In this document: positions 15,499-24,370 of the stretch, piece after piece
How the letters are laid out: every line of letters starts with the position of its first letter
Numbering within the stretch: the stretch's first letter is position 1
Source of the DNA: Aquificaceae bacterium
GTDB lineage: Bacteria; Aquificota; Aquificia; Aquificales; Aquificaceae
Assembly (NCBI GenBank): GCA_015490105.1
Contig: WFYK01000182.1
Span: forward strand, 1-32,129
Reading direction: 5' to 3'
Length of the DNA stretch: 32,129 nucleotides
Made by a program: the position numbers and the translations under genes
The notes under the pieces: generated by a model
The model's input: only the letters and a program-made list of their open reading frames with translations
Told to the model about the DNA's origin: nothing
Databases searched by the model: none

Positions 15499-16800
15499 AT
15501 GGCTGGAAACAGGGTAGTTATAGTCGGAAGACCCAATGTGGGAAAGTCTACCCTCTTTAACAGGGTTATAAAAAGGAGGAAGGCAATAGTTGAAGATGTG
15601 CCAGGAGTGACCCGCGATTCGGTGGAGGCATTAGCGGAGTGGGGCGGAAAGGAGTTTCTCATAGTAGACACGGGAGGTCTAATAACTGAGTCTTCCGACG
15701 AGATACTCAGCAAGGTAAGGAAAGTAATAGAGAGGGAGATAAACAGGGCGGATGTGATTCTCTTTGTGGTAGATGCCAGATCGGGGATAACCCCCTTGGA
15801 TGAGGAGATAGCGAATCTCCTTATGCCTTTAAAAGACAGGGTTCTTCTTGTAGTTAACAAAGCGGACACCGACAGGGAGGAGGAGGCATCCCTGGAGTTC
15901 TACGCTCTCGGCTTTGAAAAGCTGTTTCCTGTCTCCGCGCTTCACGGTAGGGGCGTTGGAGATCTTCTCGATGAAGTGGTCAAGAGGATCGAAAGCCCGA
16001 AGGCACAGATCTCATACGAAGGAACGAAGATTTCCTTCGTGGGAAGACCTAACGTGGGGAAGTCTACCCTCGTGAACGCTCTCTTAAAGGAGGAGCGGGT
16101 GATCGTCTCACCCGTTGCGGGCACGACCAGGGATGCGGTGGAAGTTCCCTTCTCTTGGAAGGGAGAAAACTTCGTCCTTATAGATACCGCAGGGGTGAGG
16201 AGGCCTTCTAAGGTAGAGTTTGGGATTGAGTTCTTCGCAGTGGGGAGAACCATTAAAGCTATAGAGCTCAGCGATGTAGTTTGTCTCGTTTTGGACGCTT
16301 CGGAGGGAGTAACGCGCCAAGATAAGCGCTTAGGAGGTCTAATAGAAAGACGCTACAGGGCGTGCGTTATAGTCTGGAACAAGGTAGATTTGAGTCCGTG
16401 GACAGAAGAGGAGCTTACCGCTATAGCGAGGAAGGAGTTATTTTTCTTAGACTTTGCTCCGGTGGTCTTTACCGTTGCAACGCGTGGGGAAGGCTTAGAA
16501 GATCTTATGAATGAAGTAAACCAAGCTTACGCGGACTTTACCCGCCAGCACAAGACCTCTTACGTAAACAGGGCGGTTCAGAGGATCTTCAAGGAAAAGC
16601 CCCATCCTACGAAGAAGGGAAGGGAGGTGAAGGTATACTACGCCTTTCAAGAAGGGATAAAGCCTCCCACCGTGGTAATAATTACCAACGATCCGGAGTG
16701 GAAGGAAAGTTATAAGAGATTCTTCATAAAGAGGCTCAGGCAAGAGCTCAAAATAAACAAAGCTCCTCTGAAACTTATCCTCAGGGGGAGAGAAGGTTAA
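15499..16800 (+). CDS. der: Ribosome biogenesis GTPase Der (EngA)
   Basis: Essential GTPase with two tandem G domains that acts in 50S subunit maturation. Both P-loops are intact and identical: GRPNVGKST at 10-18 and 182-190; the G4 motifs NKAD (120-123) and NKVD are present, as are switch motifs VDTGG and IDTAG. The C-terminal KH-like domain follows (YYAFQEGIKPPT, NDPEWKESYKRFFIKRLR). Length of 433 residues is standard. It is 3 bases behind carB and presumably co-transcribed. The end overlaps the converging GspN-like gene by 20 bases. Confidence 0.96.
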   Translation: MAGNRVVIVGRPNVGKSTLFNRVIKRRKAIVEDVPGVTRDSVEALAEWGGKEFLIVDTGGLITESSDEILSKVRKVIEREINRADVILFVVDARSGITPLDEEIANLLMPLKDRVLLVVNKADTDREEEASLEFYALGFEKLFPVSALHGRGVGDLLDEVVKRIESPKAQISYEGTKISFVGRPNVGKSTLVNALLKEERVIVSPVAGTTRDAVEVPFSWKGENFVLIDTAGVRRPSKVEFGIEFFAVGRTIKAIELSDVVCLVLDASEGVTRQDKRLGGLIERRYRACVIVWNKVDLSPWTEEELTAIARKELFFLDFAPVVFTVATRGEGLEDLMNEVNQAYADFTRQHKTSYVNRAVQRIFKEKPHPTKKGREVKVYYAFQEGIKPPTVVIITNDPEWKESYKRFFIKRLRQELKINKAPLKLILRGREG

Positions 16801-17422
16801 CCTTAAGATCTTTCAAACTACCGCTCAGCCTAACTTTGCCAAGATTACCGCTAAAAGTGGCTTCAACTCTGCTGTTTGCAAGATCCTGCCAATCCAGTTT
16901 TATTCTGCCTCCTCCTTCAAGATCCTGGCCCGCAAACAAAATCCTGCCCTTAAAGGTCTCTCCCTTGAAGGTTAAAGAGACCCTTTCTATCTTTCCCATT
17001 TCGGTGTTTATCCCTTCAAGGGTTATCTTACCCTCAAGACCTTTTTCTTTGAACTTTAGCTTTCCGCTTATCTTAGACAGATCTTTCAAGCAGGAAAATT
17101 CCTTGAAACTTACACTCTTGGAGAGAAGGTTTACCTTGATCCTACCTTTACCGCAGGTCACATCAGCTGAAGGAGGTAAAAGGTGAAGTTTGAAACTGTC
17201 AAACCTTCCAACCTCTTTTCCTCTGAAGTTAACGCTACCCTTAAAGAGGTTTACGGAAAACAGACCCTCTTTGGCACCGTTGGCTAAAACATAGATCTCC
17301 TTCTTTTGGAGAAACTCGTAGAGCATAACGGTTTTAGGGATACTTACGAAAACACTAAAGACAACACCGAATATTAAAAGGGTCAAGCTGAGGATCAAAT
17401 CAGAAATAGAAATCTTCTTCAT
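16781..17422 (-). CDS. GspN-like type II secretion accessory protein (tentative)
   Basis: 213 residues with one N-terminal membrane segment (about 8-30) and a periplasmic part made of alternating short beta strands with repeated K-x-G/L-x-G-K patterns. This arrangement resembles the GspN family and AsmA-like periplasmic domains. Its start lies within the end of gspD (23-base overlap), which is the main support for a secretion role. One cysteine pair (in DVTCGKG and EFSCLK) could form a disulphide. I could not confirm the family from motifs alone; an unrelated AsmA-like envelope protein is the alternative. Confidence 0.5.
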   Translation of the reverse strand: MKKISISDLILSLTLLIFGVVFSVFVSIPKTVMLYEFLQKKEIYVLANGAKEGLFSVNLFKGSVNFRGKEVGRFDSFKLHLLPPSADVTCGKGRIKVNLLSKSVSFKEFSCLKDLSKISGKLKFKEKGLEGKITLEGINTEMGKIERVSLTFKGETFKGRILFAGQDLEGGGRIKLDWQDLANSRVEATFSGNLGKVRLSGSLKDLKVNLLSP

Positions 17423-19403
17423 CTTCCTCTTCTGATACCTCTACTTTGGATTTTTCCTCCTTTTTGGGTTTTTCCTTGAGCCTTTCTATAAGCTTGTCCG
17501 AGATCTCCTTGTGAGCACGGGTTATCTCCGCAAGCTCTTCAGGAGAGGAAACTATGTAGGGTGTTATGAAGATAAAGAGGGAGGTCTTGTCGTCCTGCTT
17601 GAAATCCCTTCTAAAAAGGCGTCCGAGAAGTGGGACCTTAGATAAACCCGGAACACCCTCTATGGTTTTTAAGGTCTTCGTGCTCACCAAACCTCCGAGT
17701 ATAACGGTTTGTCCGTTTTCTACAACCACCTCCGAGTTTATTTCCCTGTTGGAGGTTACGGGAACGGTGTAGCTCGTCGATCCTATCTGGTTGGTGACGA
17801 AGTCTACGATCTCCTCAAGGTTAAGGGAGATAGAAAGCCTCAAGTTGTTGCCTGAAATCCTTGGGGTTACATCCAAGGAAAGACCCACTTCCTTATAATC
17901 GTAAGTGATAATAGGCTGGCCGTTTATATCAAACTTCACACCCTCCGCGTAAGGTATAACTTGCCCGACCTTTATTACCGCGGGCTGATTGTCGAGGGTA
18001 AGAACCTTTGGGTTAGAAATGATGTTAAAACCGGAACCGCTTTCTAAAAGGGAAAAAAGGAATACCAGATCCGGAAACAGAAGGGTGGTTCCCCCGACTT
18101 CCACTTGTGTCCCGGATGGTGAGAAAACGCCCATTAGAAAGTTCCCCGACACGAAAGCGTTATACACATCGTTGATACTACTTCCTCCGAACGCTGCACC
18201 TCCCCTCTTTCCCAACACTTGCCAGCGAACGCCTATGTCTAAAAGGCTTTTTGTAGATGCCTCTACAACGGTTGCTGCGATCAAAACTTGCTTGCGTCTT
18301 TTGTCTATCTGCTCTATGAGTTTCAGAAAAGACTCGTATTCCGCTTTTGTAGCGTAAAGGATAATGGAATTAGTTCCCCTGTCAAAACCTATACGTAAAC
18401 CTTCCTTTGTGGTTATTACCGGGATGGGCTGAGGTGACTTCCTTTGGGGCTTTGTCTTAGCTTGCTTTTGACCCTTCCCTTTAGAAACTGTTTTCCTGTT
18501 TTGGGTTCTTTGCGTGGGCTGTTGCCTTCTGTGTGTGCTTTGAGCTTTTATACCTTTTCCAAAGAGATTTCCCAGAACCTCCGCCATCTCCTCCGCGGAG
18601 ACGAACTTTAAAGGGATCAAATAAAAGGCTCTTTCTGAAACCTTGGGAAGGTCCAAAGAGTCAACTTTACGGATCAGTTCTTTTGCTACTTGAACCGCCT
18701 CTTTTGGCCCTGCTACGAGAAGTGTGTTCGTCTCTTGAGAGAAGGAAACGACGGTCGGCATGCCAAAACGCCTTGTGAAAATCTGGTTCAGTGAGCTGAT
18801 GAGTCGGGAAGCCTCTTGAGCGGGAATGTTCTTGAGGTGAAACACCTCAAAACTCGGCGAGGCCTTTTCCGAGTCGAGGATACTCAAGAGCTTTTTTGCC
18901 TTTTCTATATTCTCTCCCACGTCCGCTATAACTATGGTGTTGGAAGCCTGATGGGCACTCACACGGGCGAAGGGAGATAGAAAAGGTCTTACCGTATTTA
19001 TTACCGCGTTGACCTCGACATTTTTGAGCCTCTTGGCAAAAACCGCTATCTCCCCGCGGGCAACCTTCTCTTTAAAACCCGTGCTAAGAACCCCCTTGTT
19101 GGCAGGAACTATAAGAGCAAACTCACCCTTGTCCACGATCGCGTAGCCGTTTGCAAGCAAAAGTAGGGAAAAAAGATCCCAAGCCTCTTTAACACTGATG
19201 GGTTCCGAAAGTTCTACGCTAACCTTCCCTCTGACGGAAGGGTCGACGACTATGTTCTTACCGCTTATCTCGGACATGTATTCCGCGAGCGTCTTTATAT
19301 CTACTTCTTGGAAGTTAAGCAAAACCTTTTCTTTCTCTCCTCCCCAAGTGAGGGAAAGGGTAATCAGGAAAAAGATGTTAAGCAGAAAAAGTCCTAATCT
19401 CAT
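17400..19403 (-). CDS. gspD: Type II secretion system secretin GspD
   Basis: Outer-membrane multimeric channel of type II secretion. After a signal peptide (1-20) come N0 (about 26-100), N1 (118-180), N2 (183-252) and N3 (258-370) ring domains, with N3 interrupted by a very basic, Gln/Lys-rich insert at about 287-327 without hydrophobic residues. The secretin core follows, with VIPYAEG, GLSLDVTPRI, EVVVENGQTVILGGL and VPLLGRLFRRDF. The acidic C-terminal tail has a short run of Glu and Asp. 667 residues. The ATG has no Shine-Dalgarno, and a TAAAAT box (19417-19412) is 8 bases upstream. No other gsp genes apart from the GspN-like one are present, so this is a satellite locus. Confidence 0.92.
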   Translation of the reverse strand: MRLGLFLLNIFFLITLSLTWGGEKEKVLLNFQEVDIKTLAEYMSEISGKNIVVDPSVRGKVSVELSEPISVKEAWDLFSLLLLANGYAIVDKGEFALIVPANKGVLSTGFKEKVARGEIAVFAKRLKNVEVNAVINTVRPFLSPFARVSAHQASNTIVIADVGENIEKAKKLLSILDSEKASPSFEVFHLKNIPAQEASRLISSLNQIFTRRFGMPTVVSFSQETNTLLVAGPKEAVQVAKELIRKVDSLDLPKVSERAFYLIPLKFVSAEEMAEVLGNLFGKGIKAQSTHRRQQPTQRTQNRKTVSKGKGQKQAKTKPQRKSPQPIPVITTKEGLRIGFDRGTNSIILYATKAEYESFLKLIEQIDKRRKQVLIAATVVEASTKSLLDIGVRWQVLGKRGGAAFGGSSINDVYNAFVSGNFLMGVFSPSGTQVEVGGTTLLFPDLVFLFSLLESGSGFNIISNPKVLTLDNQPAVIKVGQVIPYAEGVKFDINGQPIITYDYKEVGLSLDVTPRISGNNLRLSISLNLEEIVDFVTNQIGSTSYTVPVTSNREINSEVVVENGQTVILGGLVSTKTLKTIEGVPGLSKVPLLGRLFRRDFKQDDKTSLFIFITPYIVSSPEELAEITRAHKEISDKLIERLKEKPKKEEKSKVEVSEEEDEEDFYF

Positions 19404-19424
19404 CGTGGTATATTTTAAATGTTA
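19404..19424. promoter_or_regulatory. Divergent promoter gap gspD/tRNA-Ser
   Basis: 21-base AT-rich gap. On the + strand TATTTT (19411-19416) lies 8 bases before the tRNA 5' end; on the - strand TAAAAT (19417-19412) lies 8 bases before the gspD ATG. The two boxes coincide almost fully on opposite strands. gspD has no Shine-Dalgarno in the remaining bases. Confidence 0.5.
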
Positions 19425-19515
<91 letters not shown>

Positions 19516-19539
19516 CACAACCCCCTCAGGAGGAAAGCC

Positions 19540-20187
19540 ATGAAGCTTACCATATATCTGATCACCGACGATAAATACTTCAAAGGTAGAGACCTTTTTG
19601 AGACTATAGAGAAAGCACTCCAAGGCGGTGTTACCGCGGTCCAATACCGTTTTAAAAACAAAGATACACGTCAGATGTATGAAGAACTTCTAAAGCTCAG
19701 GGAAATCACCAGAAACTACGGAGCGGACCTCGTAGTAAACGACAGGGTAGATCTTGCCTTAGCGGTAGAAGCGGACGGGGTTCACGTGGGAAAAAAGGAT
19801 CTACCACCCGAAGCGGTAAGAAAGGTCGCGGGAGATAAACTATACGTCGGCTACACCGCCAACAGCTTAGAGGAGCTAAAGGAAGCCCAAAAACTACCCG
19901 TTGACTACATAGGCTTCGGATCTATATATCCGACATCAACTAAAGAAAACTACAAGCTCGTTGGGTTAGAAGCTTTAAGGGAAGCAATTAGGATCTCCGA
20001 GAAGCCCATAGTTGCCATAGGTGGGATAATGCCTTACAGGGTTCACGAAGTGATAAAGGCAGGGTGTAGGAACTTGGCGATCTCCGCAGGTATACTCGCT
20101 TTTGAAGATGTAAAAAAAGCTTCTGAGGAAATAAAGAGAGCTTACCAAAAAACTATGAGACAGCTTATGCTTATGGGACAGCTGTGA
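19540..20187 (+). CDS. thiE: Thiamine-phosphate synthase
   Basis: TIM-barrel enzyme that joins hydroxymethylpyrimidine pyrophosphate with thiazole phosphate to make thiamine phosphate. Typical sites are AVQYRFKNKD (the Q-x-R-x-K motif), VVNDRVDLALAVEADGVHVG, YIGFGSIYPTSTK and AIGGI. The common H-V-G-Q is HVGK here, a small departure. Length 215 residues. The ribosome site CAGGAGGAAAG precedes the ATG, 25 bases after tRNA-Ser, so it may be read from the tRNA promoter. A GTGA overlap couples it to the thioesterase gene. Confidence 0.88.
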   Translation: MKLTIYLITDDKYFKGRDLFETIEKALQGGVTAVQYRFKNKDTRQMYEELLKLREITRNYGADLVVNDRVDLALAVEADGVHVGKKDLPPEAVRKVAGDKLYVGYTANSLEELKEAQKLPVDYIGFGSIYPTSTKENYKLVGLEALREAIRISEKPIVAIGGIMPYRVHEVIKAGCRNLAISAGILAFEDVKKASEEIKRAYQKTMRQLMLMGQL

Positions 20188-20624
20188 GTTTTTTCGTCTA
20201 TAGACGGAGGATCCAGTTTTACGAGACTGATGCTCAAGGCATAGTTCACCATTCCAACTACTTCAGGCTCTTTGAAGAAGCGAGGGGTGAATTCTTAAGG
20301 CAAGCGGGTCTACCTTACAGGAAACTGAGGGAAGAAGGCTACGATGTAGTTTTGCTGGAGGCGTCTTGCTCCTTTAAGAAGCCCCTTTTTTACGATGACC
20401 TCGTGGAGGTCTATCTTTCTCTTGAGGAGTTCAAAAAATACACCTTTTCCTTCGCTTACGAGGTTAAAGTAGAAGCGGACCTTAAGGCTCAAGGCTTTAC
20501 ACGCCACTGTGTTGTTAAAAATTCAAAGATCGTCGCCATACCCCAAATACTGAAATCTACCGTCGAGGACTTCCTTCAAGACACCAAACGAACACCGCCA
20601 TCCTCACAAAAAGACCGTTTCTGA
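20184..20624 (+). CDS. YbgC/4HBT-family acyl-CoA thioesterase
   Basis: Hot-dog fold thioesterase. The catalytic motif is YETDAQGIVHHSNYFRLFEEAR with Asp17 and the H-x-NY pattern of YbgC-type enzymes that hydrolyse short-chain or hydroxybenzoyl-type acyl-CoA. Start is a GTG whose last two bases begin the stop of thiE. Expected length is about 130-140 residues; this has 146, the extra being a basic tail that overlaps the 3' end of pyrB by 68 bases on the opposite strand. Substrate is not predictable. Confidence 0.85.
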   Translation: MSFFVYRRRIQFYETDAQGIVHHSNYFRLFEEARGEFLRQAGLPYRKLREEGYDVVLLEASCSFKKPLFYDDLVEVYLSLEEFKKYTFSFAYEVKVEADLKAQGFTRHCVVKNSKIVAIPQILKSTVEDFLQDTKRTPPSSQKDRF

Positions 20625-21456
20625 CCTGCTGTTGAATGAGTGACTTTTCAGAGTAGATCAAATCCCCTTCAATATCCACTTCCCTGTTTACCGGGCCAGG
20701 ATGCAGAAAGTAACCCCTTAACTTGGAGTATCTGTCCTTGGTAAGACCGAACTTCTGAAAGTAGGATCTCTCAGAAGGAATAAGCTTTTCCTTCTGGCGT
20801 TCTTTTTGAAGTCTCAGCCAAATTACCGCGTCCGCCCAGTGTATAGCCTCCTCTATATGGGTGAAGATCTCAGATACACCTAAGGCTTTCACATCGGAAG
20901 GGATCAAGCTTAAGGGACCGCAAACGGAAACCTCCGCCCCGAAGGTCTTCAATAGCGGAAGCCCCGATCTAAAAACCCTGCTGTGGGCAATATCTCCAAC
21001 ATAAAGGACCTTTAACCCTTCCAAGCTACCGTAGGCTTCTAACAGGGTAAAGAGATCTATAAGTCCTTGGGTAGGGTGCTGGTGGGTTCCGTCCCCGCCG
21101 TTTATCAGAGAAAGAGAAACTTCTTTGGTTAAACTTTCATAAGGAAACAGCACGAAAGGAACCCTAAAAACCACGGATCTAAAGTCGAGAGCTTCGAGAG
21201 TTTTTAAGGTGTCGAAAAAGCTTTCGCCCTTGACGAGGGAGCTTCCTTCAGAGGAAACCGTATAGGTTCTAAGACCCAAAAGTTTTGCAGCTTTTTCAAA
21301 GGAGATCCGAGTTCTCGTGGAGGGTTCAAAAAACAACAGGGCAACGTCTCCATCCAACCTCGGGTATGATGACCCTTTTTTTAGGGATACGAAAAGGTCG
21401 TATATGGTTAGAACTTCCTCCTTTGAAAGGTCCGCGGAAGATATTAGGCTCCTCAT
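20557..21456 (-). CDS. pyrB: Aspartate carbamoyltransferase catalytic subunit
   Basis: Condenses carbamoyl phosphate with aspartate, the committed step of pyrimidine synthesis. Key sites: STRTRISFE (carbamoyl-phosphate loop), KGESFFDT (the Ser/Lys loop from the neighbouring chain), GDGTHQHPTQGLIDLFTL, and HPGPVNREVDI at the C-terminus. Length 299 residues, typical. It starts within the pntB stop (ATGA overlap) and is thus at the end of the transhydrogenase operon, a combination with no obvious pathway link. The regulatory chain gene pyrI is not seen. Its 3' end overlaps the converging thioesterase gene by 68 bases. Confidence 0.95.
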   Translation of the reverse strand: MRSLISSADLSKEEVLTIYDLFVSLKKGSSYPRLDGDVALLFFEPSTRTRISFEKAAKLLGLRTYTVSSEGSSLVKGESFFDTLKTLEALDFRSVVFRVPFVLFPYESLTKEVSLSLINGGDGTHQHPTQGLIDLFTLLEAYGSLEGLKVLYVGDIAHSRVFRSGLPLLKTFGAEVSVCGPLSLIPSDVKALGVSEIFTHIEEAIHWADAVIWLRLQKERQKEKLIPSERSYFQKFGLTKDRYSKLRGYFLHPGPVNREVDIEGDLIYSEKSLIQQQVRNGLFVRMAVFVWCLEGSPRR

Positions 21457-22823
21457 GACTCTTTTAATGCGTTTACTATCTCCTGCAAGGCCTTCTTTGC
21501 ATCCGCAAAGAGCATGAGGGTGTTGTCCATAGCAAAGAGGGGGTTAGGGATTCCTGCAAAACCCGGGCTGAGACTTCTCTTTATGACCACGACAGTCCTT
21601 GCCTTCCAAACCTCAAGGACGGGCATACCCGCTATCGGACTTTTAGGATCCGTCTGGGCCAAAGGGTTTACTACATCGTTTGCTCCTACCACTATGACCA
21701 CATCTGTTTGCTCAAAGGAAGGATTTATCTCATCAAGGTCCTTCATCTTTTCGTAGGGGATGTCTACTTCTGCGAGGAGAACGTTCATATGTCCGGGCAT
21801 CCTACCCGCAACCGGGTGTATGGCGAACTCAACCTCAATACCTTTTGATTCCAGAAGGTTAAAAAGGTCTCTGACCGCGTGCTGAGCTTGAGCCACCGCC
21901 ATACCGTAACCCGGAACTATAACTACCCTGCGGGCACCTTCCAAAAGCAAAGCAACCTCTTCGGGTGTAGTCGCTTTCACCTTTCCTTCGTATATGTCGT
22001 CCGACTGAGCCTTTACCTCACCGAATCCTCCAAACAGGACGTTAGTCAGAGACCTGTTCATCGCCTTGCACATTAAGTTGGTAAGGATTATCCCCGAAGC
22101 TCCCACCAAAGACCCTGAGATTATCAGTGCGTTGTTCTCCAGAACGAAACCTGTGGCGGATGCAGCAAGGCCAGAGTAGGAATTAAGAAGTGCTATAACG
22201 ACAGGCATATCCGCACCGCCGATGGCTATGGTAAGAAGGACTCCCAAAACCAAACCGACCGCAAGAAGGATCCAGTAAAGAAAAGTAGACTGAGGGTTCA
22301 GAACTATAAGTGCCCCTAATCCTAAACCCAGAAGACCTACGAGAGCTTTAACGATCTGTTCTCCCGAATACCTTATAGGCCTTTCCTTCATGAGGCCCTG
22401 GAGCTTAGCAAAGGCGACACCGCTACCTGAAAAAGTCACCGCTCCGATCAAACCGGACGCTACCGTTGCAAGCAGGAATGGAATGGAAGGCTCGTGGGTT
22501 TCCATGAGAGCACTTCCCGCAACCAAAGCGGAAGCACCGCCTCCGAATCCGTTAAAGAGAGCAACGAGCTGAGGCATCGCGGTCATCTCAACTTTGAGAG
22601 CAAGTATCGTTCCTATCAAAGCACCTACGATCAGGCCTGCGACTATGAAGCTAAAGTCGATGATCCTCTTGTCCAAGAGAGTTACCAAAACCGCTATGAG
22701 CATACCTACCGAGGCGGTTAGGTTTCCCCTGACTGCGGTTTTGGGATGAGACAGCCCCTTAAGGCCGAAGATAAAAAGTGATGCGGAAAGAAGGTATGCG
22801 AGGTTTACTATAACCTTCTCCAT
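21453..22823 (-). CDS. pntB: NAD(P) transhydrogenase subunit beta
   Basis: Membrane and NADP(H)-binding subunit (domains II and III) of the proton-translocating transhydrogenase. About eight to nine membrane helices occupy residues 1-265; the C-terminal domain III has VVIVPGYGMAVAQAQHAV, HPVAGRMPGHMNVLLAEVDIPY, VVIVVGANDVVNPLA and SLSPGFAGIPNPLFA, all NADP-site motifs. The open frame reaches 22847, but the ATG at 22823 was preferred: AGAGGAAG lies 5 bases before it and it gives the usual MEKVIVNLAYLLSA start; the added eight residues would overlap pntAb. 456 residues. Confidence 0.95.
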   Translation of the reverse strand: MEKVIVNLAYLLSASLFIFGLKGLSHPKTAVRGNLTASVGMLIAVLVTLLDKRIIDFSFIVAGLIVGALIGTILALKVEMTAMPQLVALFNGFGGGASALVAGSALMETHEPSIPFLLATVASGLIGAVTFSGSGVAFAKLQGLMKERPIRYSGEQIVKALVGLLGLGLGALIVLNPQSTFLYWILLAVGLVLGVLLTIAIGGADMPVVIALLNSYSGLAASATGFVLENNALIISGSLVGASGIILTNLMCKAMNRSLTNVLFGGFGEVKAQSDDIYEGKVKATTPEEVALLLEGARRVVIVPGYGMAVAQAQHAVRDLFNLLESKGIEVEFAIHPVAGRMPGHMNVLLAEVDIPYEKMKDLDEINPSFEQTDVVIVVGANDVVNPLAQTDPKSPIAGMPVLEVWKARTVVVIKRSLSPGFAGIPNPLFAMDNTLMLFADAKKALQEIVNALKES

Positions 22824-22824
22824 A

Positions 22825-23106
22825 CTACTTCCTCTTGAACATTTCAAGCATCCTGTGAGTTACCAAAAAGCCTCCTACAACGTTTATCGTTGCAAAGACG
22901 AGAGCTATAAAACCTAACAGGGTAGTTAAAGTAGAATGCCCTGAACCCGCGGATATTAAAGCCCCTACGATGGTTATTCCGGATATAGCGTTTGACCCGG
23001 ACATTAAGGGAGTGTGAAGGGTGGGAGGAACCTTGGTAATAACCTCGAAACCGACGAACATAGAAAGCACGAAAACGGTCAGATACATTACCCACTCTTC
23101 CATCAT
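22825..23106 (-). CDS. pntAb: NAD(P) transhydrogenase subunit alpha, membrane part (PntAb)
   Basis: 93-residue protein with three membrane helices, matching the C-terminal part of E. coli PntA that is a separate polypeptide in many bacteria. Motifs are VGFEVITKVPPTLHTPLMSGSNAISG, where the HTPLMSG segment is hallmark. It starts in the pntAa stop (ATGA) and ends one base before pntB, so the three are translated in series. Confidence 0.93.
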   Translation of the reverse strand: MMEEWVMYLTVFVLSMFVGFEVITKVPPTLHTPLMSGSNAISGITIVGALISAGSGHSTLTTLLGFIALVFATINVVGGFLVTHRMLEMFKRK

Positions 23107-24251
23107 CCTACCCCCAACGCTTCCTTTACCCTTTCCGAGAAAAGATCACCTTCCTTAAACAGTAGAGACTCTCTGACTATCTCATCTTCCAAGTTTATGT
23201 TCAGTGATCCCTCCCTTACCAAAAGGGCTAAAAAGTTTGTGATGTTCCTCGAATACATCAAGCTCGCATCGTAGGGAACCTGGGAGGGAAGGTTTACCGG
23301 TCCCGCTATGACTACTCCGTATTTTTCTATAACCTCTCCAGGCTGGGTAAGTTCGCAGTTGCCCCCCCTCTCCGCTGCCAAGTCCACTATAACCGAACCG
23401 GGTCTCATTTCCTTTACCATGTCTTCCGTTATCAGAAGCGGAGCTTTCTTTCCGGGAACAACCGCTGTGGATATCACGAGATCGCTTCTCGATACGACCT
23501 CCTTCATAACTTCCCTCTGTCTTTTGTAGAACTCCTCACCCATCTCCTTTGCGTATCCGCCCCTATCTTCCGCGGATTCGGACTCGAGACCGAGCTCTAC
23601 AAATTTGGCCCCTAAACTCTCCACCTGCTCTTTTGTAGAAGGTCTAATATCGTATGCCTCTACCACAGCTCCGAGCCTTCTTGCGGTCGCTATAGCCTGA
23701 AGACCTGCCACACCTGCACCTATGACGAAAACCTTAGCGGGAAGGATCGTCCCCGCTGCGGTGGTGAGCATAGGAAACATCTTCTTAAGGAGGTTTGCTC
23801 CTATCAGAACCGCTTTGTAACCGGAAACGGTAGCTTGAGACGAAAGGGCGTCCATACTCTGAGCCCTGCTGATACGGGGAACCAGCTCCATTGCAAAGGC
23901 GGTGATCTTAAGAGATTTAACCTTTTCGAGAATCTTTCCTACCGAGAAAGGATCCAAAAATCCCAAAATTACCTTACCCTCATACAGATCAGCTTCCTTT
24001 AAAAATCCTTCTTCGTTCGCGCTCAAATTCCTAACGGAGGCTATCACGTCAGATTTCCTGATCACATCTTCCCTTTTCAGGATCTGAGCTCCCGATTTCT
24101 GATATTCCGAATCTTCAAAACCCGCTCTTTTACCTGCACCTTCTTCTATTAATACCTCAAAACCTATCTTTTTTAGCCTTTCCACATCCTGAGGAACTAA
24201 AGCTACACGGTTTTCCCCGCTGAAGGTTTCCTTAGGAACTCCTAAAATCAT
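23103..24251 (-). CDS. pntAa: NAD(P) transhydrogenase subunit alpha, NAD(H)-binding part (PntAa)
   Basis: Soluble domain I that binds NAD(H), homologous to alanine dehydrogenase. The N-terminus MILGVPKETFSGENRVALVP is the standard one; the Rossmann site is VIGAGVAGLQAIATARRLGA followed by the acidic EAYDIRP; the mobile loop and GGNCELTQPGE are present. 382 residues. In this form the membrane part is the next gene. TACAAT (24271-24266, - strand) lies 14 bases before the ATG, with GGTAAAG as a weak ribosome site. The enzyme would use the proton gradient to make NADPH, useful for autotrophic CO2 fixation, though that role is inferred. Confidence 0.95.
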   Translation of the reverse strand: MILGVPKETFSGENRVALVPQDVERLKKIGFEVLIEEGAGKRAGFEDSEYQKSGAQILKREDVIRKSDVIASVRNLSANEEGFLKEADLYEGKVILGFLDPFSVGKILEKVKSLKITAFAMELVPRISRAQSMDALSSQATVSGYKAVLIGANLLKKMFPMLTTAAGTILPAKVFVIGAGVAGLQAIATARRLGAVVEAYDIRPSTKEQVESLGAKFVELGLESESAEDRGGYAKEMGEEFYKRQREVMKEVVSRSDLVISTAVVPGKKAPLLITEDMVKEMRPGSVIVDLAAERGGNCELTQPGEVIEKYGVVIAGPVNLPSQVPYDASLMYSRNITNFLALLVREGSLNINLEDEIVRESLLFKEGDLFSERVKEALGVG

Positions 24252-24280
24252 GGCTTTACCTTAAAATTGTATATGTTCGC

Positions 24281-24286
24281 TATAAT
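24281..24286 (+). promoter_or_regulatory. -10 box of the rpsB-tsf-pyrH operon
   Basis: Perfect TATAAT, 90 bases before the rpsB ATG. Transcription would begin near 24292-24294, giving an rpsB leader of about 85 bases. The -35 element is weak: TTTACC at 24255-24260 has a 20-base spacing. The region also holds the opposite-strand pntAa promoter. Confidence 0.6.
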
Positions 24287-24307
24287 GTATGAGGCATTAA
24301 ATTCGCA

Positions 24308-24370
24308 CCTTTCCCGCTTGGGTTGGTCCCGAAAGGGACTTCCGGGAAAGGGAGGCAAAACCCAAGGAGG
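24308..24370 (+). promoter_or_regulatory. rpsB leader with predicted H-type pseudoknot covering the Shine-Dalgarno
   Basis: Stem A: CCTTTCCCG (24308-24316) pairs with CGGGAAAGG (24343-24351), 9 perfect pairs. Stem C: CTTGGGTT (24317-24324) pairs with AACCCAAG (24359-24366), 8 perfect pairs. Arm order A5'-C5'-A3'-C3' makes a pseudoknot. Within the loop is a small hairpin GTCCC-GAAA-GGGAC (24326-24339). The 3' arm of stem C takes in the first AAG of the AAGGAGG ribosome site (24364-24370). This is well placed for translational feedback by protein S2, as known for rpsB leaders in gammaproteobacteria; whether it is homologous to those is not known. Confidence 0.7.

Noticed and set aside
22824..22847. 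Upstream start for pntB
   Set aside because: Would add eight residues overlapping pntAb; the ATG at 22823 has a ribosome site and family-like N-terminus.
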